Origin: a bacterium
GTDB lineage: Bacteria > Patescibacteriota > Patescibacteriia > 2-12-FULL-60-25
NCBI GenBank assembly: GCA_024654265.1
Contig: JANLIO010000086.1
Location: 1 to 12,366, forward strand
Direction of reading: 5' to 3'
Length of the DNA: 12,366 nt
Shown here: positions 1-5,537 of the stretch, piece by piece
How the letters are laid out: every line of letters begins with the position of its first letter
Numbering within the stretch: the stretch's first letter is position 1
Notes under the pieces: generated by a model
The model's input: only the letters and a program-made list of their open reading frames with translations
Databases searched by the model: none
Told to the model about the DNA's origin: nothing
Translations under genes and position numbers: made by a program

Positions 1-43
1 TTCCGACCGAGGAGGTTTTGCGACGAGTGGAGGAATCCCTTTT
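1..43 (+). repeat. Interspersed repeat module, copy 1 (GAGGAGG...GCGACG)
   Basis: This stretch carries GAGGAGG, then TGCGACGAGTGGAG, then ATCCCTTT. The same order of blocks recurs at 7607-7648 on the same strand with a few substitutions (GAGGAGG, TGCGACGGGTGGAG, ATCTCTTT). In both places the hairpin repeats begin about 25-30 bases further on, so this module appears to form the left part of a composite element. It may continue left of the window. Confidence 0.65.
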
Positions 44-69
44 CAGATGAATGTTTTATCTTAAGAGGG

Positions 70-89
70 ATCCCGAATGCTTTCGGGAT
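70..89. repeat. Perfect inverted repeat, copy 1
   Basis: ATCCCGAA and TTCGGGAT pair perfectly around the loop TGCT, giving an 8 bp stem. Identical 20-base copies lie at 267-286 and 7717-7736. Each is preceded by GGG on the plus strand and followed by GAC or AAC. Confidence 0.85.
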
Positions 90-151
90 GACAGGATAAG
101 TAGTCGAGATGACGGAAGGAATGGATCTAATGGAGAAGTCTATTTGATTCT

Positions 152-184
152 GGATCCCCGGGTTAAACCCGAGGATGACAGATA
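152..184 (+). repeat. 33-base direct repeat with hairpin, copy 1
   Basis: It is identical to 208-240 except for one base (A at 154, G at 210). Inside is a hairpin, CGGGT-TAA-ACCCG, extended by TCC/GGA across one mismatch. The right end is GATGACAGATA, the tail seen after other hairpins in this region. Confidence 0.85.
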
Positions 185-207
185 AATTCCACATCTCCTT
201 TGATACT

Positions 208-240
208 GGGTCCCCGGGTTAAACCCGAGGATGACAGATA
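208..240 (+). repeat. 33-base direct repeat with hairpin, copy 2
   Basis: This is the second copy of the element at 152-184, with one substitution and the same hairpin and tail. Centre-to-centre spacing is 56 bases. The near identity suggests recent tandem duplication or active homogenisation. Confidence 0.85.
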
Positions 241-258
241 TATTCTAAATTCCCTTCT

Positions 259-286
259 AAAAAGGGATCCCGAATGCTTTCGGGAT
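259..286 (-). terminator. Candidate rho-independent terminator for pheT, built from a repeat
   Basis: Read on the minus strand, the inverted repeat (8 bp stem, loop AGCA) is followed by CCC and then TTTTT (259-263). It begins 64 bases beyond the pheT stop. The stem is GC-rich and the T run short, so termination is plausible but not certain. Of the three identical hairpins in the window, only this copy has a T run on the minus side. Confidence 0.5.
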
Positions 287-350
287 AACGAATAAGGACA
301 AATCAAAATAATAAGATCTTCCATTCCCTCCCATCTTAAAAACCGCAAAT

Positions 351-2774
351 CTATCGAACTTCAGCTTTAAACTTTTCTTTGAGAATCAACGTTATCTTTT
401 CCATCACCGCATCCACCTGATCACTCTCCAATGTTTTTTCAGCAGATGAAAACGTTAAATGAACGGCAACCGATTTCATTCCCGTTGGCAACCCTTTTCC
501 TTCGTACGTATCAAACCATTCAACGTCTGTTAACAGCTCATCACTATTTTGAATTTCTCGTTCAATATCTGCATATTCAACATGCCGGTTCACCATGATT
601 GCGAGATCGCGTAGCACAGGAGGAAATGTTGAAATTTGCGTGAAGGACGGAGCTTCTGTTACGTGCTTCAACAAAAACTCTATTGGCATATGAAGGCAGG
701 CAACATCATCCAACTTAAATCGACGAGCAATATTTGGATGAACTTCACCAAGCGTGGCAAGCAACGTCTTTCCGGAGAATGCCTGAACACTTCGCCCTGG
801 GTGCCAAAAACCCTCATTTGACGCGCGCTCCCAACGTACGTCGTGGATCTGCATTTCTTCCAACACATGCTCAACAACACCCTTTGCATGTCGCCACGGA
901 TTCTTCATCCCATAAAAAACGGCGCCGAGTTCCAACTGTTCATCCGGAAGTTCTGTCCAAAGCAACCCATTCTTTATTTTTTTCAAACCCTTTGGCGGAA
1001 GATACACGTTCGCAATTTCGAACAACCGAAGTTCTTCGGCACGCTCGCGATTTTCAGACGCCGTAACAAGAAGAGATGGAAGAAGCGTTGTCCGCATGAG
1101 TGCCATGTCAGAAGAGAGCTCATTTTGAACACGCAACATCAATGACGGATCAAAACCACAACGTCGCACGAGATCCTCGGAAACAAATGAATACGAATAC
1201 GTTTCTGTAAGTCCTGCACCTTGCAGGGTTGTGCGAATTCGATCTTCCCACACAAGTTCTGCACTCATCGGTCTTGGCGCAATTCCGACTGGAACGACCG
1301 GTGGAATGTTCGCATAGCCGTATACACGTGCAATTTCTTCAATAAGATCACGTCCACTTTCAATATCCAAATCTCGCCACCACGGTACGGTCGCGATAAT
1401 CGTATCGCCCTTTCCCTTCATTCCAAATCCAAGTCGGCGCAAAATATCCACCATTTCTGTTTTCGGAAACTCAATACCCATCAACGACTCCACTTCGGCA
1501 TGCGTCACATGAAATTCACGAGCAACATATGGCGCTTTACGAATGTCCGTAACAACACTTGCAACGGTTCCCCCACATTCTGCCAAGATTAACTTAATCG
1601 CCTGAGCAAGCGCCGGTTCTGTCGCCTCGGTCGAAAGTCCTTTTTCAAAACGGTGTTGCGCATCACTTTGCAAACCAAGCTGGCGAGCTGTTCTTCGGAT
1701 AGAAACAGGATCGAATGTTGCGGATTCAAGAATTATCGACATTGTCTCTGGACCAATGCCGGATGATTCACCGCCTTTGATTCCCGCAATTGCAACCGCA
1801 CCGTTATCATCCGCGATGACAAGCATTGTTTCATCAAGCGTATATTCTTCACCGCCAAGCGCTTTGATCATTTCTCCGTTTTTCGCTGAACGAACCTGAA
1901 TGCCACCGGCAATTTTTCCAGCATCAAATGCATGAAGTGGTTGCGCGAGCTGTAACAAAAGAAGATTTGTAATATCCACAACATTGTTGATGGAATTCAA
2001 TCCGGCAGACATCAATCGTCGTTTCAACCACCAAGAAGACGGACCAACCGTCACGTCATCAATACGGACCGCCATATATCGCGGACACAAATCCGGCTCG
2101 TGCACAGTGACCTTCACTCTTGCTTTGATATCTTCCGTCCGTGGCAACTTCGCAGGCTTCCACACAAAAGGACGTTTTAAGATTGTCGCCGTTTCACGCG
2201 CCATCCCAACCGTGCCCATGGCATCCACACGATTCGTTGTCACCTCAATATAAAAAACGACATCATCCATTCCAAGTAATTTGCGAATCAGTGTTCCATC
2301 TTTCAAATCTTGTGCTTCAAATGCAATGCCGAGATCTAAAATTTCTCGTTCTTCATGCGGGAATGCGTCACCAAGTCCAATTTCATTTGCCGAGACGATC
2401 ATCCCAAAACTTTTTACGCCACGGAGTTCTGTTTCTTTAATTGTGACTGGATCGCCTTCGCCGTGCCACAACACGCGCGCACCCGGCAACGCAACCGCAA
2501 CCCATTGATTCTCTGAAAGATTCGAACCCCCGCATACAATTTTTACAACTTTTTTTGCACCGATCCGTACAGACGCAACTCGCAAACGATCCGCATTTGG
2601 GTGCGCCTCAACAGATTCCACATATCCAACCACAACAGAATCCAAATACGGCGCTTCTGGAAGAATACGCTCAACGCCGGGGCCGGAAAGCGAAACACGC
2701 TCAGCAAACTCTTCCGGTGTTTCACGGAACTCGGCAAATTGTTTCAACCAATCGTAGGAAAAAAGTCGGTTCAT
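351..2774 (-). CDS. pheT: Phenylalanyl-tRNA synthetase beta subunit
   Basis: This is the beta subunit of the cytoplasmic (alpha-beta)2 enzyme that charges tRNA-Phe with phenylalanine. At 807 residues it is full length for bacterial PheT. The order of domains is visible: an N-terminal tRNA-binding (EMAP-like) domain at about 42-150; the B3/B4 editing region at about 215-400, with NNVVDITN at 263-270 and QPLHAFD at 278-284; the B5 domain at about 415-490, ending in EEIARVYGYANIP; a catalytic-like core at about 500-700, with RTTLLPSLL at 561-569; and a C-terminal ferredoxin-fold anticodon-binding domain from about 712, with FPPVLRDLAI. The ATG start at 2774 gives the normal N-terminus. No Shine-Dalgarno sequence precedes it. 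The gene lies 44 bases downstream of pheS and is very probably cotranscribed with it. The stop is TAG. Confidence 0.97.
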   Translation of the reverse strand: MNRLFSYDWLKQFAEFRETPEEFAERVSLSGPGVERILPEAPYLDSVVVGYVESVEAHPNADRLRVASVRIGAKKVVKIVCGGSNLSENQWVAVALPGARVLWHGEGDPVTIKETELRGVKSFGMIVSANEIGLGDAFPHEEREILDLGIAFEAQDLKDGTLIRKLLGMDDVVFYIEVTTNRVDAMGTVGMARETATILKRPFVWKPAKLPRTEDIKARVKVTVHEPDLCPRYMAVRIDDVTVGPSSWWLKRRLMSAGLNSINNVVDITNLLLLQLAQPLHAFDAGKIAGGIQVRSAKNGEMIKALGGEEYTLDETMLVIADDNGAVAIAGIKGGESSGIGPETMSIILESATFDPVSIRRTARQLGLQSDAQHRFEKGLSTEATEPALAQAIKLILAECGGTVASVVTDIRKAPYVAREFHVTHAEVESLMGIEFPKTEMVDILRRLGFGMKGKGDTIIATVPWWRDLDIESGRDLIEEIARVYGYANIPPVVPVGIAPRPMSAELVWEDRIRTTLQGAGLTETYSYSFVSEDLVRRCGFDPSLMLRVQNELSSDMALMRTTLLPSLLVTASENRERAEELRLFEIANVYLPPKGLKKIKNGLLWTELPDEQLELGAVFYGMKNPWRHAKGVVEHVLEEMQIHDVRWERASNEGFWHPGRSVQAFSGKTLLATLGEVHPNIARRFKLDDVACLHMPIEFLLKHVTEAPSFTQISTFPPVLRDLAIMVNRHVEYADIEREIQNSDELLTDVEWFDTYEGKGLPTGMKSVAVHLTFSSAEKTLESDQVDAVMEKITLILKEKFKAEVR

Positions 2775-2775
2775 A

Positions 2776-2801
2776 ATATTCGTGGCTGGTGTCTGGTATC
2801 T
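2776..2801 (-). promoter_or_regulatory. Leader motif shared with rseP, pheT copy
   Basis: Read on minus just before the pheT ATG, this stretch begins AGATACC, has ACCAGC in the middle and ends AATAT. A related stretch lies just before rseP (5474-5500). About 21 of 26 aligned positions agree, with one single-base gap. The function is unknown. It could be a leader element or simply a small dispersed intergenic repeat. Confidence 0.35.
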
Positions 2802-2818
2802 CGTTACTTAATTCTTTC

Positions 2819-3877
2819 TTAAAATTGTTTGAGGAATCGAATATCATTTCGATAGAGCGTGCGGATGTCATCCACCTTTAACCCCTCTTTCATCATGTAC
2901 GTACGCTCAACTCCCCACCCAAAGGCAAGACCTGAATATTCTGTAGAATCTATCCCGCCAGCAGAAAGAACATTTGGATGCACCATGCCTGCGCCACCAA
3001 GCTCCAACCACCCACGCTTACACATACGACATTTTTCACCCTGCTCATTTTTTCCACTTCCTCCACACGCGTCACATGACACATCGATTTCAAAAGATGG
3101 TTCCGTGAAACGAAAATGAAATGGCCGAAGCCGTGTTTTTCGATCTGGTCCAAAAAAAGCTTTTACAAAATAATCCAAAATGCCTCGCAAGTGCGCAATC
3201 GAAACATCTTTATCCACGTACAGTCCTTCAAACTGATGAAACATCGGAACATGCGTAACATCACTCTGCCTTCGATAGCATTTTGCAATATCGATCATTC
3301 GAATCGGAAACTCCCCACGCTCCATTTCGCGCACCTGCGAATTTGACGTATGTGGCGTCAAAACCATTTTTCCTTTTTTGCCCGGAGGCGCATCCATAAA
3401 AAATGTTTCCCACTCATCGCGCGCAGGATGATCAGCCGGCATGTTCAAAGATTCAAACGCGTACCAATCCCAATCCACTTCCGGATATCGAACGCGGGTA
3501 AAACCAATCGTATCAAAAATCGATGTAATCTCACGAATGGCGTGCGTTACAAGATGAAGATGCCCTTCCGGAGGCCGTATCCCCGGCTCCGTCACATCCG
3601 CCCACTCTTCATCTAACGACGATCCCTGACCCTCTAACATCGCCTTTCGTTCATTAAGCCGAGATTCAAGATCAAGCTTTGCGCTATTCACAATCTTCCC
3701 AATGCTCGGACGATCCTTTTCCGGCAAATCACGAACCGCACGAAGGATCATCGTTAATTTCCCTTTTCGACCAAAATACGTATTTTGTACCTCATCGAGC
3801 GCTGTCGGCGTCCGTGCTTCTTGAATCGCTTTTGCAATTTCACGTTGGAGAGTCTTGATCTTGTCTTTCATATTCAC
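2819..3877 (-). CDS. pheS: Phenylalanyl-tRNA synthetase alpha subunit
   Basis: This is the catalytic alpha subunit, which activates phenylalanine with ATP and transfers it to tRNA-Phe together with PheT. The 352 residues comprise an N-terminal coiled-coil region (about 1-90) and the class II core. Motif 2 is around CYRRQSDVTHVPMFHQFEG (200-218), the TEPSFEIDVSC segment is at 258-268, and motif 3 is GLAFGWGVER (316-325). An extra CxxC-11-CxxC cluster (C268, C271, C283, C286) sits just before GWLELGGAGMVHPNV and looks like a zinc-binding knuckle. The start is GTG at 3877, which has AGGA ten bases upstream. An in-frame ATG two codons on (3871) is an equally possible start. It is the first gene of the pheST unit, with a 476-base upstream region. 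The stop is TAA. Confidence 0.97.
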   Translation of the reverse strand: MNMKDKIKTLQREIAKAIQEARTPTALDEVQNTYFGRKGKLTMILRAVRDLPEKDRPSIGKIVNSAKLDLESRLNERKAMLEGQGSSLDEEWADVTEPGIRPPEGHLHLVTHAIREITSIFDTIGFTRVRYPEVDWDWYAFESLNMPADHPARDEWETFFMDAPPGKKGKMVLTPHTSNSQVREMERGEFPIRMIDIAKCYRRQSDVTHVPMFHQFEGLYVDKDVSIAHLRGILDYFVKAFFGPDRKTRLRPFHFRFTEPSFEIDVSCDACGGSGKNEQGEKCRMCKRGWLELGGAGMVHPNVLSAGGIDSTEYSGLAFGWGVERTYMMKEGLKVDDIRTLYRNDIRFLKQF

Positions 3878-3886
3878 AAAAAGTCT

Positions 3887-3915
3887 ATCCTAAATCCCTC
3901 TTTTCGTCACCTCAA
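3887..3915 (-). promoter_or_regulatory. Candidate pheS promoter, proximal
   Basis: On the minus strand TTGAGG and TAGGAT are 17 bases apart. The -10 hexamer ends nine bases before the GTG start, so transcription would begin almost at the start codon. The same -10 hexamer, TAGGAT, is in the lemA promoter. Confidence 0.45.
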
Positions 3916-3919
3916 CCAA

Positions 3920-3948
3920 AAGTTAAGATCCGAAAACGCAGAGTGCAA
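3920..3948 (-). promoter_or_regulatory. Candidate pheS promoter, distal
   Basis: On the minus strand TTGCAC and TAACTT are separated by exactly 17 bases. This would give a leader of roughly 35 bases before pheS. It competes with the proximal candidate at 3887-3915, and the sequence alone does not decide between them. Confidence 0.35.
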
Positions 3949-4054
3949 AGATTTTTTATCCTGTTCACTCATTTGTCGTTTAACGTCATAGATTTAATCC
4001 ATGACCCACAAAATCAAAAAGCATTCAATTCATCTCGTCTGGCACGCTTAATCT

Positions 4055-4073
4055 CGTCATTCCGAAAGCATTT
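4055..4073 (-). repeat. Degenerate copy of the hairpin repeat
   Basis: Read on minus, AAATGCTTTCGG-AATGACG resembles the CGAATGCTTTCGGGATGACG of the intact copies at 70 and 7717, with substitutions that break the stem. It sits between genes, as the intact copies do, in the opposite orientation. Confidence 0.5.
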
Positions 4074-4109
4074 GAGTCATGACAGAAAAAACTGAGTGTT
4101 GAGAACTCC

Positions 4110-4118
4110 TGTGGATAA
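4110..4118 (-). promoter_or_regulatory. DnaA-box-like 9-mer
   Basis: TGTGGATAA on plus is TTATCCACA on minus, an exact match to the classical DnaA box consensus. It sits three bases from the edge of palindrome A. The equivalent place beside palindrome B reads TACGGATAA, with two mismatches. No dnaA, dnaN or cluster of boxes is present, so an origin is not supported. A single 9-mer can occur by chance. Confidence 0.25.
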
Positions 4119-4121
4119 CTT

Positions 4122-4157
4122 CGTACGTAAATATGACGATCGTCACAATTGCGTACG
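4122..4157. repeat. Palindrome A (imperfect, 18 bp arms)
   Basis: The arms run outward from the centre at 4139/4140, with 15 of 18 positions complementary. The 12-base core TGACGATCGTCA is perfect and the outer ends are CGTACG. The core and left arm recur in palindrome B. Counting from GGATAAC, the two copies (4113-4145 and 4201-4232) match in 30 of 33 aligned columns. The symmetry suits a dimeric DNA-binding protein, but no binder can be named. Confidence 0.8.
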
Positions 4158-4175
4158 TCATCTTTTTTACTCTCA

Positions 4176-4192
4176 CACCTTGTTTCAAGGTG
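4176..4192. repeat. Hairpin between the two palindromes
   Basis: CACCTTG and CAAGGTG pair perfectly around TTT. Flanking TACTC and GAGTA allow the stem to lengthen across a small internal loop. No T run follows on either strand, so it is not a standard terminator. It lies near the midpoint between the palindrome centres. Confidence 0.7.
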
Positions 4193-4203
4193 ATGAGTAC
4201 GGA

Positions 4204-4249
4204 TAACACGTACGTATATATGACGATCGTCATATATATGTACGTGTTA
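4204..4249. repeat. Palindrome B (near-perfect, 23 bp arms)
   Basis: Centred at 4226/4227, 22 of 23 arm positions are complementary, and the remaining one is a G:T pair (4214/4239). The core is TGACGATCGTCA, followed outward by alternating TA and then GTACGTG or its partner. As DNA it could extrude a cruciform. As RNA, in a minus-strand transcript reading on from rseP, it could fold into a very long stem about 105 bases beyond the rseP stop. There is no T run, so intrinsic termination is unlikely. Confidence 0.85.
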
Positions 4250-4326
4250 AATCAAAGATCAATGCTTGTACGCATGGGATATTTCTCTATTTTGTCTAGT
4301 TTTTTTACGAGGGCTTTTCATTTTTT

Positions 4327-4342
4327 GAACTTCAAGAAGTTC
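4327..4342. repeat. Short inverted repeat after rseP
   Basis: GAACTTC and GAAGTTC are separated by two bases, 12 bases beyond the rseP stop. On plus the run of six T lies before the stem. On minus an A run follows it. It therefore lacks the layout of a terminator for rseP, though it might help to mark or protect the 3' end. Confidence 0.4.
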
Positions 4343-4353
4343 TGATATTGAAA

Positions 4354-5466
4354 CTATAATCTTGAAATATCCACCGCAGTCACAATTAAGATCAACGCAA
4401 TCAAAATGAAAAACGCGACATTGTGAATAACAGCCTCCACCTTGCGCGACATTGGACGACCCCGCATTTTCTCAATCGCAAGGAAAAGGACACGCCCTCC
4501 ATCCAATGCCGGGATCGGAAGAATATTTAATACCGCAAGATTCACAGATAAAATCGCCATAAACTCAAGGAGTGGAATAATTCCACGTCGCGCAACCTGC
4601 CCACTGATCACCGCAATACCAACTGGACCAGAAAGCTCAATGCCAGATGATTTTCTTGTCACAAAACTTTTCGCAACTTCTGCGAGTGTAACGGCAACCA
4701 TCTTTGAATATCCCCACACCGAACGAGCCGATGCGCCAAGCGCTTCCATCGGTGGCAAAGAAACCATACCAACGTCAGCAAGCGCAACACCAATCCCCGT
4801 CATCTCGTAGGTAGGAAGATATTCTGCGCGAAGTTCTTTCTCCTCATTTTTCCCATCAAACGAAACCTGCATCGTAAATGTTTCAGATGCATTTGCTTTT
4901 ATCAACGCTTGCGCATGTGACGTTGACGTTGGATGAACTCCACTGATCAAAAGGATTTCCGCTCCCGCCGGAATCTCGGCACGACCTGCAGGTGAATCAG
5001 AGACAACCTCTTCAATCAAAACCTGCTCTGAATCCACATGCGCATTTTCTGGAAGATCAAGAAGGAGCGAGCGCGACCCAACAGAAAAAACAATAAAGAA
5101 AAGAATGAACGCAAGAACCCAGTTCATGATCACACCCGCAGAAAGAATGATAAGACGCTTCCAGACGGATTGGACATGAAATGAGTCTGCGTCATCGTAT
5201 CCATCAACAATCTCCCCTTTTAATCGAACAAAACCACCTAACGGTAATGCATTTACTGACCACACCGTTTTTTTAAATGGCCCACGCTCTTTTGCGTTCA
5301 CCCGACGCCACCGGCCGTTTTCCTTCATGTATCCAAAAACACGAGGCGGAAAACCAAATCCAAATTCCTCAACATGAACACCAAAAAATCGCGAGGCGAT
5401 AAAATGGCCTGCTTCATGGATGAGAACAAGAACGGAAAGAACGAGGAGGAAGATAATGACAGTCAT
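4354..5466 (-). CDS. rseP: Site-2 protease family intramembrane zinc metalloprotease (RseP-like)
   Basis: It cuts membrane-embedded substrates inside the bilayer. Relatives (RseP, RasP) release membrane-held regulators or clear signal-peptide remnants. At 370 residues it is shorter than E. coli RseP and carries one PDZ domain (about 150-215) rather than two. Visible features are the first membrane segment with the zinc motif HEAGH (17-21), the SAGVIMNWVLA segment (109-119), and the third zinc ligand region NILPIPALDGG (314-324), followed by a last membrane helix at about 346-365. All catalytic residues are present. The start is ATG at 5466, without a Shine-Dalgarno sequence; TATAAA lies ten bases before it on minus. 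It follows the mutase gene by 71 bases and may be cotranscribed with it. The in vivo substrate is unknown, since no anti-sigma factor gene is visible here. Confidence 0.93.
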   Translation of the reverse strand: MTVIIFLLVLSVLVLIHEAGHFIASRFFGVHVEEFGFGFPPRVFGYMKENGRWRRVNAKERGPFKKTVWSVNALPLGGFVRLKGEIVDGYDDADSFHVQSVWKRLIILSAGVIMNWVLAFILFFIVFSVGSRSLLLDLPENAHVDSEQVLIEEVVSDSPAGRAEIPAGAEILLISGVHPTSTSHAQALIKANASETFTMQVSFDGKNEEKELRAEYLPTYEMTGIGVALADVGMVSLPPMEALGASARSVWGYSKMVAVTLAEVAKSFVTRKSSGIELSGPVGIAVISGQVARRGIIPLLEFMAILSVNLAVLNILPIPALDGGRVLFLAIEKMRGRPMSRKVEAVIHNVAFFILIALILIVTAVDISRL

Positions 5467-5473
5467 GGGGTGG

Positions 5474-5500
5474 ATATTTATAGCTGGTCGCTAGGTATCT
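5474..5500 (-). promoter_or_regulatory. Leader motif shared with pheT, rseP copy
   Basis: Read on minus, AGATACC, ACCAGC and AATAT occur in the same order and spacing as before pheT (2776-2801), allowing one gap. This copy contains TATAAA (5477-5482), which could be a -10 element, but no good -35 hexamer is found 17 bases upstream of it. Confidence 0.35.
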
Positions 5501-5537
5501 TTTGATTTAGAAGACGGGCACGAAAAGTTGAGAATCG

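Larger units (their letters stand above)
1..350. other. Non-coding region of interspersed repeats downstream of pheT
   Basis: No credible gene is present here. The stretch is made of short repeat modules: a GAGGAGG/GCGACG/GTGGAG module at 1-43, hairpins at 70-89 and 267-286, and a 33-base direct repeat at 152-184 and 208-240. Most hairpins are followed on the plus strand by GATGAC or a one-base variant of it. A 61-codon minus-strand frame across 163-348 is only a translation of these repeats. The region lies downstream of the pheT stop and may also be downstream of a gene to the left of the window. Confidence 0.8.
3878..4353. other. 476-base non-coding region between rseP and pheS, rich in palindromes
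   Basis: It separates the rseP stop from the pheS start, both on minus. From right to left it holds a short inverted repeat (4327-4342), an AT-rich stretch, palindrome B (4204-4249), a hairpin (4176-4192), palindrome A (4122-4157), a DnaA-box-like 9-mer (4110-4118), a degenerate hairpin repeat (4055-4073) and the pheS promoter candidates. A 70-codon plus-strand frame across 4133-4345 is discounted because it is simply a reading of the palindromes and has no family features. Confidence 0.8.

Noticed and set aside
163..348. 61-codon minus-strand frame over the left repeats
   Set aside because: It is a translation of the hairpin repeats. Such peptides recur in databases as artefacts, and the frame has no gene-like features.
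2890..2905. GTACGTACG within pheS resembling the palindrome arms
   Set aside because: It lies in conserved coding sequence and lacks the TGACGATCGTCA core.
3986..4024. 12-residue minus-strand leader peptide with two Phe codons upstream of pheS (possible attenuator)
   Set aside because: Two Phe in twelve is weak, no competing terminator hairpin with a T run follows, and both promoter candidates lie downstream of it.
4110..4249. Replication origin at the palindromes
   Set aside because: Only one exact DnaA box, no dnaA, dnaN or gyrase genes, and no ordered box cluster. Kept only as a weak possibility.
4110..4249. CRISPR array or integron attachment site
   Set aside because: There are only two repeat copies, no regular spacers, and no cas or integrase gene in the window.
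4133..4345. 70-codon plus-strand frame between rseP and pheS
   Set aside because: It reads through both palindromes, has no ribosome site, and its composition reflects the TA-rich repeats.
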